Source: Dialister hominis
GTDB lineage: Bacteria > Bacillota > Negativicutes > Veillonellales > Dialisteraceae
Direction: 5' to 3'
DNA: 64,000 nt
Assembly: GCF_007164725.1 (NCBI RefSeq)
Contig: NZ_AP019697.1
Location: 974,001-1,038,000, forward strand
Shown here: piece by piece, positions 52,617 to 62,148 of the stretch
Layout: the number at the start of each line of letters is the position of its first letter
Numbering within the stretch: position 1 is the stretch's first letter
The notes under the pieces: model-generated
Told to the model about the DNA's origin: nothing
What the model saw: the letters and a program-made list of their open reading frames with translations, nothing else
Database searches by the model: none
Position numbers and translations under genes: made by a program

Positions 52617-55049
52617 TTACAACACTCCTTTGAAAAAGTGACCACGGCTTATCTTACGGCTGTTTCCTCTCTCTGAAGGATCTGGCGGCATTTTATTGCC
52701 ATTCAGTATTTGCACATAATCACTGCACACATCGCTTACAGATTCATCAATGCCCCTGAAATCCAGACATAATGCGTTAATTCCGCTCTCTGCAAGCTGT
52801 GAAATATACGGTCTCATATCCAAAACACTTGAATTCTGGATATGCATATGGCACCATTCATCAGTTCTCACGGGGAACAGCCTTCCCGTATCGTCCTTAA
52901 GAAAGTAGCGTTTCTGCTGGCAATATCCCGGACAATGGGATTTATCGATATCTCCGCAAACTGAGTTGATCACACAATATTCTGACACCATTAATTCTGT
53001 GCGTCCATACGCATAGACGGCCAAAGGTATCCTGCTTTCCCTTCTGATTCCTCTGATCTGGGGTATCGTCAGTTCCTGGGACAGCAATACGCCGCTGAAT
53101 CCCCATCGTGTCAATGTATCTGCTGCTTCGCTGTTAAATATATTCAATGAAGATCCGGCATATACCGGTATCCCGTCATGTAAATCCTTAAGCCATTCAA
53201 GGGCTCCCAAGAATTCAACCAGAATTCCATCCGGCCTTACATTTTCCAATATTTTTAGAAATCTCCGGGAAGCCTGCTTTTCGTATTTATCTCTGACAAC
53301 TCTCGGTGTAGCAAAGATAATCTCAGCATCATTATTCCTGCAGAATTCAGCAGCCTTCATATAATCATCCATCTTCACTGGTACATGATCAAAGGAATCG
53401 CCGCCGAAAATAAAGCCTTTTATTCCCTGCGAAACAGCTTCCTTTATATGCCGCAGGGAATTTGTTCTTACCCAGATCCGGGCATCCTTCTTTTCATCCA
53501 GGGTTTGTGAAATATTTGTACCGGTCCAGTTTTCTTCACCGGTCTTTATATTCTCTTCATGCCTTTTTACCCTGATATCCTGCAATTCAAGAATTGCGTC
53601 CTGTCTCAAATGGTTCAAGACACTTTTAGGCAGCAGACATCCCTCATTGCTGACTTCCAGGTCATTTAATTCGAACACCGTATTTCCGAGCCTGGATAAC
53701 TGTTCCCGGACGATGCTGTCCTGTGTAGCACCATGCATTGCGGTTTGGGCAATATAAGAGGACGTAATTTTGGCAACATTGCCGTCCTGATCACGAATAA
53801 TTAATTCCACATTTCTGTCCGGCTTGGCAGACAAAGAAGCATCTATTAATATCTTTTGATCCATATCCTTTAATGTGTAGGTATTTTTTTCCGGATCCAA
53901 AATCCAAAAGACCTGCCCCTTCGTCATGGGTCTTATCTTTGTTTTGACCTGATAGATCCCGCGACCTTTTCTGTATACATTTTTCATCGGAACAAATTCA
54001 ATTGTTCTTTTATTCGAAATAAATGTAATGCCGGTAGCAGATTGTCTTCTTATATCAGCTGCAGATGCAAACTCAAATTCATCATGATGGATATTCCTTA
54101 CGACTCCGGCTTCAATGCCACGATTTCCCGGTGCAAATTCTGTTACCATGTCAGCGCTGATATCATCATCCAGATAACCAGTCGTATATCCGCGGTTAAA
54201 CTCTGATTTAAGACGAATGACTTCTTTGCCGTGATCTTTAAATACAGCACCTTCCTCAGCCGCATCAATTGCTTTTCTGTACGCAGAGACTGTGTTATAC
54301 ACATATTCCGGACTTTTCATGCGTCCTTCGATCTTCAAAGACTTAACCCCTGCATCCAGCAGCTGAGGAACGGAATCCAGGCCAATCAAATCTTTCAGGC
54401 TCAATATATACCTGCCCTTTTCCTTGTTGATGGTCTGTCCGGAAAGATCAACAAGTTCATAAGGTTTTCTGCACGGCTGGGCACAGGCTCCCCTGTTTCC
54501 GCTCCGTCCGCCGCTAAAGCTGCTCATCAGGCACTGTCCGGAATAGCAGACGCAGAGCGCACCATGAATAAACACTTCAATCTCGACACTGCAGGAAGAA
54601 ACAATATTCCTGATTTCCGTAAGTGACAATTCACGCGATAAAACGACGCGCTTGAAGCCTAAAGATTCAAGAAACTTTACACCGGCCAAATTGGAAACCG
54701 TCATCTGCGTGCTGGCATGAAGCGGAATATTAGGCGCCAGCTCCTTTATAAGATCAATACAGCCGAGATCCTGTATTAACAAGCCATCAATATTAATGGA
54801 GCTAAGGAATACCAGATATTCTTTCAATGACTCCATTTCAATATCACCGATCAGTGTATTCAGAGTGACATAGACAGCCACTCCTCTGGTATGAGCCAGA
54901 CGAACGGCATCCTGCATTTCTTCAGGAGAGAAATTACCTGCAAATTTACGCGCACTAAAACTCTTTCCTCCAAGATAAACCGCATCAGCGCCTCCATCCA
55001 AGGCAGCTATTAAATGTTCTGGTGAGCCAGCAGGTGCTAATAATTCCAT
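52617..55049 (-). CDS. U32-family peptidase, long form
   Basis: 810 residues. The U32 core is clear: MELLAPAGSPEHLIAALDGGAD, YVTLNTLI, FIHGALCVCYSGQCLMSS and RGACAQPCR with clustered cysteines that bind an iron-sulfur cluster in relatives such as RlhA. A second, C-terminal part contains DUF3656-type sequence. Related enzymes hydroxylate 23S rRNA or tRNA rather than cut peptides, so an RNA-modification role is possible. It precedes mutS2 with a short overlap of signals. Confidence 0.87.
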   Translation of the reverse strand: MELLAPAGSPEHLIAALDGGADAVYLGGKSFSARKFAGNFSPEEMQDAVRLAHTRGVAVYVTLNTLIGDIEMESLKEYLVFLSSINIDGLLIQDLGCIDLIKELAPNIPLHASTQMTVSNLAGVKFLESLGFKRVVLSRELSLTEIRNIVSSCSVEIEVFIHGALCVCYSGQCLMSSFSGGRSGNRGACAQPCRKPYELVDLSGQTINKEKGRYILSLKDLIGLDSVPQLLDAGVKSLKIEGRMKSPEYVYNTVSAYRKAIDAAEEGAVFKDHGKEVIRLKSEFNRGYTTGYLDDDISADMVTEFAPGNRGIEAGVVRNIHHDEFEFASAADIRRQSATGITFISNKRTIEFVPMKNVYRKGRGIYQVKTKIRPMTKGQVFWILDPEKNTYTLKDMDQKILIDASLSAKPDRNVELIIRDQDGNVAKITSSYIAQTAMHGATQDSIVREQLSRLGNTVFELNDLEVSNEGCLLPKSVLNHLRQDAILELQDIRVKRHEENIKTGEENWTGTNISQTLDEKKDARIWVRTNSLRHIKEAVSQGIKGFIFGGDSFDHVPVKMDDYMKAAEFCRNNDAEIIFATPRVVRDKYEKQASRRFLKILENVRPDGILVEFLGALEWLKDLHDGIPVYAGSSLNIFNSEAADTLTRWGFSGVLLSQELTIPQIRGIRRESRIPLAVYAYGRTELMVSEYCVINSVCGDIDKSHCPGYCQQKRYFLKDDTGRLFPVRTDEWCHMHIQNSSVLDMRPYISQLAESGINALCLDFRGIDESVSDVCSDYVQILNGNKMPPDPSERGNSRKISRGHFFKGVL

Positions 55050-55184
55050 GATTATCCTAATTCCTCCATAAAGCTGAGTACTAAGCAGAAACCGTACTCA
55101 AAATTGTATTCCGGCATTTAAATTCATTCCATATTAATGGGCAATAGATAATATTCAATCTCAGATACGATTATAAAATAGTAA

Positions 55185-55216
55185 GAGGAGATATTCAATA
55201 ATATGAATATCTCCTC
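55185..55216 (-). terminator. Terminator after pduO
   Basis: A 13-bp perfect stem GAGGAGATATTCA/TGAATATCTCCTC with a six-base loop, followed on the minus strand by TTACTATTTT. It separates pduO from the U32-mutS2 unit. Confidence 0.75.
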
Positions 55217-55241
55217 CACACAAAATCAATTCTGTTTAAGA

Positions 55242-55745
55242 TTACTTTACTTCAGATTCGTATCTTCCCAAAGTAAAGCAAAGATCTGAAAGTCGATTAA
55301 GATAACGTATGTCCACTTCATTTACAGGTTCTGATTCATTAAGTCTCCACATTGCCCTTTCAGCTCGTCTGACAACACTTCTTGCTGCGTTCAGGAAACT
55401 TTCACTCTTTGTTTCGCCTGGAACGAGGAAATGATCCAACGGCTGTAATGATTCTGTGTAACTGTCAATCAGACGTTCCAACTCAGTTACGTCCTCTGGC
55501 TTGATATTAGGTTCATTACCTACACTGGCAACATCAGCCATGAGCATCCAAAGATCTTTTTGCAGCTTATAAATTGTAGATTTTACATTTTCATGAACTG
55601 CAAAAGCCCTTGCCTGCCCAAGAACGGAGTCTGCCTCATCTACCGAGCCATAGGCTTCAACGCGTAAACTATCTTTAGAAACACGCTCTCCGGTATAAAG
55701 ACTTGTTTTACCTCTATCTCCTGTACGCGTGTATACTTTCGACAT
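55242..55745 (-). CDS. pduO: Cob(I)alamin adenosyltransferase, PduO type
   Basis: Transfers the adenosyl group of ATP to cob(I)alamin. 167 residues. TRTGDRGKTSLYTGERVSKDS is the ATP-binding N-terminus and VRRAERAMW near 125 is the second signature. It lies well away from the cobamide operon but supplies its adenosylation step. Nine bases separate it from ndk. Confidence 0.93.
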   Translation of the reverse strand: MSKVYTRTGDRGKTSLYTGERVSKDSLRVEAYGSVDEADSVLGQARAFAVHENVKSTIYKLQKDLWMLMADVASVGNEPNIKPEDVTELERLIDSYTESLQPLDHFLVPGETKSESFLNAARSVVRRAERAMWRLNESEPVNEVDIRYLNRLSDLCFTLGRYESEVK

Positions 55746-55754
55746 AAGATCACC

Positions 55755-56174
55755 TTATTTCTTTAATTCAGGGAACCAAAGACCGATTTCTCTTTCTGCT
55801 GTTTCTGGAGCATCAGATGCATGAACGACATTTTCATCAATAGAAGTTGCGAAATCACCACGGATGGAGCCTGGTACAGCTTTCAGCGGATCGGTAGCGC
55901 CGTTGATTTGGCGGACAGCAGCAACTGCGTTTTCACCTTTGATAACCATAACGAGTACAGGACCAGAAGTGATGAAAGCGATAAGATCCTTGAAGAATCC
56001 TTTTCCTTCATGTTCTTCATAATGTTTCTTTGCCAATTCTTCCGGAACCTGAATCATTTTAATAGCTTCAACTTCCAGGCCTTTTCTTTCAAAACGGGAG
56101 ATGACTTCACCACAAATATGTTTTTTAACACCATCCGGTTTTACAAGAACAAGAGTTTTTTCAATAGCTGACAT
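55755..56174 (-). CDS. ndk: Nucleoside diphosphate kinase
   Basis: Balances NTP pools by phosphate transfer. 139 residues. The active-site block DENVVHASDAPETA carries the phosphohistidine (VHASD). LVLVKPDGVKK starts the protein. SD AAGGAGG. Confidence 0.96.
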   Translation of the reverse strand: MSAIEKTLVLVKPDGVKKHICGEVISRFERKGLEVEAIKMIQVPEELAKKHYEEHEGKGFFKDLIAFITSGPVLVMVIKGENAVAAVRQINGATDPLKAVPGSIRGDFATSIDENVVHASDAPETAEREIGLWFPELKK

Positions 56175-56200
56175 AAAACGCCTCCTTAAAAATAATTGTC

Positions 56201-57055
56201 TTAATGCATTCTTGCTGCGATTTCACGCAGTCTTTTCACACGATCCGCCGTAGATGGATGCGTAGAAAATAAATTTTCAATACCACCAACCGCAGAAAGA
56301 GGGTTAATGATAAACAAGCCACTAGTAGCCGGCTTAGCACCGGGCATAACTACATGATGGGCATAATTATCCAGTTTTTCGAGAGCACTGGCAAGTGCAA
56401 GCGGCTTCCCTGAAATTTCAGCGCCTGATGCATCAGCCATATATTCTCTGGAACGGGAAAGTGCGAACTGAATCAGCGTTGCTGCCAATGGAGCAAGCAC
56501 TATTGTAACAATTAATGCTACAGGATTCATACGTTCGCCATTCTCATCACGCCCGCCAAAAATTGTGAACCACTGTGCCATCTGTGCAATATAGCCTATT
56601 GCCGAAGCAATAGATGCTGCTAGAGTCATTATAAGTGTATCATGATGTCGAATGTGTGACAACTCATGACTTATTACTCCGGCCAATTCATCTTTATTTA
56701 ATCTGGAAAGAAGTCCTTCCGTTATTGCTACTGCTGCATGATTTACATTACGGCCAGTTGCAAAAGCATTAGGGACATCTGTAGGAATTACATAAAGTTT
56801 CGGCATAGGTATCTTTGCATTTTGGCAAAGCTTTCCAACCAGATCGTACAATTCAGGAACATCCTGAGGTGATACATACTTGGCATCATACTGTGCCAAA
56901 GCAATTTTATCACAGTTCCAGTAAGTAATAAAATTAATGCCAAAAGATACCAGAAGCATTGTAAATGCTCCCGATCTGCCGCCAAAGGCACCGCCAATTG
57001 CCATTAGGATTACGCTGAGCAGTGTCAGCAGAATAACTGATTTGACTCTGTTCAA
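56201..57055 (-). CDS. htpX: HtpX-family membrane zinc metalloprotease
   Basis: Degrades misfolded membrane proteins. 284 residues with two N-terminal membrane helices, the HELSHIRHHD zinc site (HExxH), a further pair of helices and a Glu ligand in SREYMADASGAE. The start is TTG at 57055 set by AGAGGT; no ATG fits upstream. Confidence 0.92.
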   Translation of the reverse strand: MNRVKSVILLTLLSVILMAIGGAFGGRSGAFTMLLVSFGINFITYWNCDKIALAQYDAKYVSPQDVPELYDLVGKLCQNAKIPMPKLYVIPTDVPNAFATGRNVNHAAVAITEGLLSRLNKDELAGVISHELSHIRHHDTLIMTLAASIASAIGYIAQMAQWFTIFGGRDENGERMNPVALIVTIVLAPLAATLIQFALSRSREYMADASGAEISGKPLALASALEKLDNYAHHVVMPGAKPATSGLFIINPLSAVGGIENLFSTHPSTADRVKRLREIAARMH

Positions 57056-57105
57056 ATGAAAGACCTCTATTCATTGAAAATAATAAATATAATAAAGTAG
57101 AAAAA

Positions 57106-57182
57106 TGGTCGGAACGACATGATTCGAACATGCGACCTCTACCACCCCAAGGTAGCGCTCTACCAAACTGAGCTACGTCCCG
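57106..57182 (-). tRNA. tRNA-Pro (anticodon GGG)
   Basis: 77 bases including an encoded CCA. Acceptor CGGGACG pairs with CGTTCCG (one G-U). The anticodon stem CTACC/GGTAG encloses TTGGGGT, giving anticodon GGG. The T-loop is TTCGAAT. A T-run follows the CCA. Confidence 0.95.
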
Positions 57183-57200
57183 ACAGATACTACAAGTACT

Positions 57201-57229
57201 AGAATACACAGAATCTGCGTTTTTGTCAA
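57201..57229 (-). promoter_or_regulatory. Promoter for tRNA-Pro
   Basis: Minus strand: perfect -35 TTGACA (57224-57229), 17-base spacer, -10 TATTCT (57201-57206), starting two bases after the thrB stop. Confidence 0.8.
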
Positions 57230-57230
57230 G

Positions 57231-58157
57231 TCAGACCGCACTGATCCCGGACTGGTCAAAGTCAAGCACGATATATGAAGATGTTATTCCATGATGCTTG
57301 AAAGTACTCACCATGCTTTCACCAACAAGATGTGCTTTATCCGATGGCGAAAATGCAATAATGGTAGGACCGGATCCGCTTATCGTCGCTCCATAAGCAC
57401 CAGCTTTTACACTGCTTCTTATGACTTCTTCCGAACCTGGTATAAGACCTAAACGATAAGGAACATGAACATGATCGTCCAGACCAAACTTAAGATATTC
57501 TGGCTTGTTATACATAAAGGCTGCCATTAAAAATGATACGGCACCTATGTTATGGACAACATCACTTCTGACATAAGATGCAGGCAAAACCGCACGGGCT
57601 TTTTCTGTATGCAGCTCAAAATCAGGTATAGCGACGACTGCCTTCCATTGAGAGGGAATATCGATGCGCTCAGCTACGACATTTCCATTCTCTATAAGAG
57701 CCATGCAGAAACCGCCTAAAATTGCAGGAGCTGCATTATCAGGGTGGCCTTCCATTTCAGCCGTTATATCAAGAAGTTCTTTCCTGTTGAAAGGTTCTCC
57801 CATCAGCAGATTCGCAAGGAAAACCCCGGAGGCAAGTGCTGCTGAACTGCTTCCCAGCCCTCTTGCAAAAGGAATTCTGTTGATCAGGTACATACTGCCG
57901 CCAGGAAGTGTGCGCCCTGCTTTGGAAGCGGTAACATCCATAGCCTTAATAATCATATTATCCAGGCCTGTAGTAATCTGATCGACACCTTCGCCTTCTG
58001 CATCAATCATCGTATCCTCAAGCTTGACATTCTCATCAGGTACGAACTGCACCACATTATAAAGTCCCAGAGACATCCCCAGTGTATCAAATCCGCTTCC
58101 TATATTCGCTGTTGTTGCCGGGACGCGGACTATATATGTTTTACCTCTTGCCATCAT
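57231..58157 (-). CDS. thrB: Homoserine kinase
   Basis: Phosphorylates homoserine on the way to threonine. 308 residues, GHMP family: VPATTANIGSGFDTLG and the ATP loop ARGLGSSSAALASG. It overlaps the hom stop by 17 bases; the second Met (58154) is an equal start. thrC is not in the window. Confidence 0.94.
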   Translation of the reverse strand: MMARGKTYIVRVPATTANIGSGFDTLGMSLGLYNVVQFVPDENVKLEDTMIDAEGEGVDQITTGLDNMIIKAMDVTASKAGRTLPGGSMYLINRIPFARGLGSSSAALASGVFLANLLMGEPFNRKELLDITAEMEGHPDNAAPAILGGFCMALIENGNVVAERIDIPSQWKAVVAIPDFELHTEKARAVLPASYVRSDVVHNIGAVSFLMAAFMYNKPEYLKFGLDDHVHVPYRLGLIPGSEEVIRSSVKAGAYGATISGSGPTIIAFSPSDKAHLVGESMVSTFKHHGITSSYIVLDFDQSGISAV

Positions 58158-59439
58158 CCATTACCCTTATAATATTTGCAACCTGCCTCATGCACGGAAG
58201 TACCTGAAGCGCCTTTTCAACATGAATAATATTCTCCCTCGGAGTTTCTTCGGTAATAATCATCAATTCAGCTGCGTCCTCAATCCTGCTCTTCTGGACA
58301 ACTTCTCTGATACTGATATTGTTGTCGGCATAAGCAGCAGCAATCTGAGAAAGTACGCCTGTCATATCATCTACAAGAAGTCTGAAATAATATGCATTTT
58401 TCAGTTTAAGCGAAGAATAGAAAGGAATACGCTTCGTTTCAGTAAGCATCATTTCTGTTCCGGTTGAATGATTCAAAATATGCTTTGCTGTGCTTATGAC
58501 ATCTCCCATAACAGCACTGGCTGTAGGAAGAGAACCGGCGCCCCTGCCATAAAACATTACATCCTCGACAATATTGCCAGTAACGTAAATTGCATTATAA
58601 GATCCCTTGACTGATGCAAGCGGATGGCTTCTAGGAACAAATGCCGGATAAACATTGAGAGCTATGCCGTTTTCCTGCCTCATAGCAACAGCAAGAAGCT
58701 TTATCGTATAATTCATCTCACTGGCATACTGGATGTCCTTTTGTGAAATCTTTTCAATGCCTTCTACAAGAACATCGTCAAATGTGACATTGGCACGGAA
58801 ACCGATGGATGCAAGAATGGCAAGTTTTCGCGCTGCATCATATCCGCACACATCATTGGTCGGGTCAGCTTCGGCATATCCTTTTTTCTGTGCAACCCTC
58901 AGCGCATCAGAATAGCTTACACCGGAATCATCCATATCTGACAATATAAAGTTCGTCGTTCCATTTACGATACCGATGATGCTTTCTATCTGATTTGCCG
59001 CCAAAGAGTCATGCAGCGGCTTTAAGATCGGTATCCCGCCTGCTACACTCGCCTCGCAGGAGAAGTTTACCTTGTTCTCGGTTGCCGTATGCATAATTTC
59101 CGGGCCGAAAAGGGCCACCAGATCCTTATTGGCACTTACAACATTGATCCTATGGTTGAGAGCTTCAAAAATGTATTCTTTCGCAGGATGAATTCCCCCC
59201 ATCACTTCAATAATGATCTCTGGGGCGGCATCTATAACACAGTTGAAGTCATCTGTTACGACAACATCCTTCAGGATATCCAGATCTCTGTACTTTTCAG
59301 TATTTCTTACCAGAACATGCGTGATACGAAGTTTGCAGTCAATCTGATCTTCAATAATCTTGCTATTTCTCCGTATTACCTCAGCAACACCCCTGCCTAC
59401 AGTTCCAAAACCAAGTAACGCAATATTGATTTCTCTCAT
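58141..59439 (-). CDS. hom: Homoserine dehydrogenase
   Basis: Reduces aspartate semialdehyde to homoserine. 432 residues: NAD(P)-binding GFGTVGRGVAEV, catalytic domain (NGTTNFILSDM, YAEADPTNDVCGYDAARK) and a C-terminal ACT domain (about 350-430) that in relatives senses threonine. It overlaps the upstream ACT-domain gene by four bases. Confidence 0.95.
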   Translation of the reverse strand: MREINIALLGFGTVGRGVAEVIRRNSKIIEDQIDCKLRITHVLVRNTEKYRDLDILKDVVVTDDFNCVIDAAPEIIIEVMGGIHPAKEYIFEALNHRINVVSANKDLVALFGPEIMHTATENKVNFSCEASVAGGIPILKPLHDSLAANQIESIIGIVNGTTNFILSDMDDSGVSYSDALRVAQKKGYAEADPTNDVCGYDAARKLAILASIGFRANVTFDDVLVEGIEKISQKDIQYASEMNYTIKLLAVAMRQENGIALNVYPAFVPRSHPLASVKGSYNAIYVTGNIVEDVMFYGRGAGSLPTASAVMGDVISTAKHILNHSTGTEMMLTETKRIPFYSSLKLKNAYYFRLLVDDMTGVLSQIAAAYADNNISIREVVQKSRIEDAAELMIITEETPRENIIHVEKALQVLPCMRQVANIIRVMDDGKR

Positions 59440-59891
59440 GTTAATTCTCCTCTTGCCTCAAATATCAGAGACTGGATTCCTTTCATTTCTTTGATCGTCT
59501 CCTGTAAATATTGAAGGTATGATAAAGATTCCTCAGTCTTTATTGTTATAGTAACCGCAACGAGCTTCTCTGCAGGGATACCCCTGTTTAGAGAAATAAT
59601 TTCATTCCGATCCTTGACAATTCTTCTAAGAACCCGGTTGAAAACTGCAAAATCATCCGACATTACCAGGAAAAGAACGACTATCTTATCTTTTTCTGTT
59701 TCAAATGCAGGGGCAACATGGTCTTTATATTTATAATATGCACTTCTGCTGATATCCACTTTTTTCACGGCTTCATTAATAGATCCGCAAGTCCCGTCCT
59801 GAAGCATTTCTTTTACCCGGATTGTTTTCTTTATGGCTTCAGGAAGTATTTTAAGATCTACTAAATAAAACTGTTGATCCTTTTTCTTCAT
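59436..59891 (-). CDS. ACT-domain protein with HTH-like N-terminus (UPF0735)
   Basis: 151 residues. The N-terminal half has a helix-turn-helix-like stretch (SINEAVKKVDISRSAYYKYK), and the C-terminal half is an ACT domain (LVAVTITIKTEE). Annotated elsewhere as UPF0735, sometimes as PheB. Heading the hom-thrB operon suggests an amino-acid-responsive regulator, by inference. SD AAGGAG. Confidence 0.85.
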   Translation of the reverse strand: MKKKDQQFYLVDLKILPEAIKKTIRVKEMLQDGTCGSINEAVKKVDISRSAYYKYKDHVAPAFETEKDKIVVLFLVMSDDFAVFNRVLRRIVKDRNEIISLNRGIPAEKLVAVTITIKTEESLSYLQYLQETIKEMKGIQSLIFEARGELT

Positions 59892-59912
59892 AAATACTCC
59901 TTGATTTAAATA

Positions 59913-59948
59913 ATTGAATGATGCTCTTCAACATCAAATGCATTCAAT
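59913..59948 (-). promoter_or_regulatory. Two-part hairpin in the leader of the ACT-hom-thrB transcript
   Basis: ATTGAATG (59913-59920) pairs perfectly with CATTCAAT (59941-59948), with an inner GATG/CATC stem and a five-base internal bulge. It lies about 20 bases upstream of the SD and has no T-run, so it is not an ordinary terminator. Confidence 0.4.
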
Positions 59949-59990
59949 ATGCCCGGTATTTAACAAATAAAAGGAACGGCGGATTGTATA

Positions 59991-61154
59991 ATTAAGTTGA
60001 ACACTTAAAAATCCATAGCGAACCCTTGTGGTAAAATGTAGTTGCACAAAAAACACAACCACAAAGGAGAATCGCTATGGATCAAAATCATTTTACCACG
60101 GATACGTTACGCAAAAAAGGGGCTCATTTAACTTTTGAGGAACGAGTCATTATCCAAACGCGTCTCCGCGACAAGCAATCGTATCGGAGCATAGCCCGTG
60201 AGATTGGGTGCTGTGTCAATACGGTACGCAACGAGGTGAAGCGTGGCAAGGTTCTTTGCTATAACGGCAAGGTGGAACGCTATCGCGCAGCAGACGGGCA
60301 AAGCACCTATGAGGCGCATCGCGAAAACTGTGGTCGCAAATGCGACGCCATAGCAAAGGGAGCATTCCTCGACTATGTGCAGAAGAGACTTCAGGAACAT
60401 CACTGGTCGCTCGATGCCTGCTTTGGCAGGGCACTGGTTACGGGAGAATTTCAACGTGGCGAGATGGTCTGTACGAAAACCCTGTACAACTATGTCACGC
60501 TGGGGCTCCTAGGAAAAATCAAGAGTATTGACCTGCCCTTGCGCGTCAAGCGAAAAAACGCCAGAAAGCGGGTTCGTGAGCGTAAGAAGAAGTTCGGCCG
60601 CAGTATAGATGAGCGCGATCCTTCTGTGGATGAGCGTCAGGATTTCGGGCATTGGGAGTGTGACCTTGTACTGGGATCTCGCTCAAAGGACGAAGTACTG
60701 CTGACCCTGGTTGAGCGCAAGACACGCTGTTCCCTCATCAGAAAACTGCCCAACAAGGAAAGTGCCTCTGTAATAGCAGCCTTCAGAAAATTGAAGGATG
60801 GAATGTTCCGCGGCTGTTTCAGCCGAGTGTTCCTCAGCATTACGACAGACAATGGCAGTGAGTTTTCCAGCCTGTCGGAGCTAGAGAAACTAAGTCACAC
60901 ACGGATCTATTATGCGCATCCGTACTGCTCCGGCGACAAAGGTACGAATGAGAATCACAACGGCTTATTCCGTCGATTTCTTCCCAAAGGGAAGAAAATC
61001 CAGGATTACCCAGTGGAACACATTTCCAGAGTAGAGTGCTGGGCCAACACCCTGCCAAGAAAAATACTCGGCTATAAGACACCCGAGGAGTGTTTTAGGG
61101 AAGAAATGCTTGCAGCACTTACTGCATAAAGGTTCGCCGGGTGTTCAACTTATT
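59991..61154 (+). mobile_element. IS30-family insertion sequence
   Basis: Element 59994-61151 (1158 bases). The terminal inverted repeat AAGTTGAACAC is perfect at both ends, with GCGAACC shared further inside. A three-base direct repeat ATT flanks it (59991-59993, 61152-61154), the size expected for IS30. More GC-rich than flanking genes. It lies between the promoter side of the ACT-hom-thrB operon and the 3' end of the deacetylase gene. Confidence 0.88.
60077..61129 (+). CDS. Transposase, IS30 family
   Basis: 350 residues. The N-terminal HTH (LTFEERVIIQTRLRDKQSYR, RSIAREIGCCVNTVRNEV) is followed by the DDE core: Asp in GHWECDLVLGS, Asp in TTDNGSEFS and Glu in GTNENHNGLFRRFLPKG, which together are diagnostic of IS30. 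SD AAAGGAG. Intact. Confidence 0.95.
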   Translation: MDQNHFTTDTLRKKGAHLTFEERVIIQTRLRDKQSYRSIAREIGCCVNTVRNEVKRGKVLCYNGKVERYRAADGQSTYEAHRENCGRKCDAIAKGAFLDYVQKRLQEHHWSLDACFGRALVTGEFQRGEMVCTKTLYNYVTLGLLGKIKSIDLPLRVKRKNARKRVRERKKKFGRSIDERDPSVDERQDFGHWECDLVLGSRSKDEVLLTLVERKTRCSLIRKLPNKESASVIAAFRKLKDGMFRGCFSRVFLSITTDNGSEFSSLSELEKLSHTRIYYAHPYCSGDKGTNENHNGLFRRFLPKGKKIQDYPVEHISRVECWANTLPRKILGYKTPEECFREEMLAALTA

Positions 61155-61200
61155 ATTGCAATTCGGGAAATAAAAGGAACTTCAGAGATTATAAGATGAA

Positions 61201-62055
61201 TCATAGATCCCTGTATGAAATTAACTCCACATCCTTTTCTTTGAGCTCGTTCTTTAGTCGGAGCGAAAGCAAGGCCTTTAACTCATCCTCACCATGATAA
61301 CCCCAATGGAATGTTGATTCCATCAATTGCGAGTTTGCAGCGGGATGACACATAAACTCGGTAACACCTGCTTCAAGCTTCCCGGCAGCATCATACATCC
61401 GCTGCTCGTGGAAATGCCCTCCATAAAGCATTCCGAAAAAATGATCATTTGATTTGATTCCTGCTTTCTTCAGACTGTCCCGATGATTCCTTGCCATCAG
61501 AGACAATGCATTCTTAGCAGAAAATCTGAATAAACTCTTTGGCCTGAAAGAAAGGCCAAAGGTGAGACTTTCATCAGGAACACGCATGCAGTGTATCTTG
61601 TATTTCTTTGCCAGGCTTAACGCGATGGGAAAAAAATGATTCCACATATGCATATGCTGGTGTCCATCAATATGCGTGACCGAAAGCCCTGTATCAAGAA
61701 TCTTTCTTATCTGGGCATCCCATTCATTATATACATCCTCTGCGCGTATCAATCCCTTCAGATCACGCAGGATCAAGTCAACATAATTATTGCAAAGCAC
61801 GCCATTATCCCAAGTTATGGAAGGGACCTCAGCCTGAGGCAGCACTGTTTCCAGCCCGCCAACAAGAGTCAAATGAATTCCTATCCCTATATCCCCCATT
61901 GTTTTGGCCATAGCAACAGCATCATCAAAGGCGCGTCCCCCAGCCATAATCGAAGTACTTGTCAGTATACCCGATTCAAATCCCCGATAAACTGCTTTAT
62001 TCACAGTCTCGTGAATTCCGAAATCATCGGCATTAACAATCAACCTTTTTTTCAT
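61201..62055 (-). CDS. ChbG/HpnK-family carbohydrate deacetylase
   Basis: 284 residues of the YdjC fold. RLIVNADDFGIHETVNKAV carries the metal Asp pair; IGIHLTLVGG and THIDGHQHMHMW carry metal His residues; FMCHPA lies near the C-terminus. Related enzymes deacetylate chito-oligosaccharides (ChbG) or hopanoid sugars (HpnK). Nearness to waaC may suggest a surface glycan substrate, but that is a guess. Confidence 0.85.
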   Translation of the reverse strand: MKKRLIVNADDFGIHETVNKAVYRGFESGILTSTSIMAGGRAFDDAVAMAKTMGDIGIGIHLTLVGGLETVLPQAEVPSITWDNGVLCNNYVDLILRDLKGLIRAEDVYNEWDAQIRKILDTGLSVTHIDGHQHMHMWNHFFPIALSLAKKYKIHCMRVPDESLTFGLSFRPKSLFRFSAKNALSLMARNHRDSLKKAGIKSNDHFFGMLYGGHFHEQRMYDAAGKLEAGVTEFMCHPAANSQLMESTFHWGYHGEDELKALLSLRLKNELKEKDVELISYRDL

Positions 62056-62148
62056 AGCTTCTCCAGACCCTGAAAATGTACAGCATCAACCGGTACATTC
62101 TCTTTTTTAAAACACATCATGAATATACGTTCCCAAAGCTTTATTTTG

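Noticed and set aside
56934-57209. A 91-residue open frame covering tRNA-Pro
   Set aside because: It reads through the tRNA gene and the start of htpX in another frame, so it is not a real gene.
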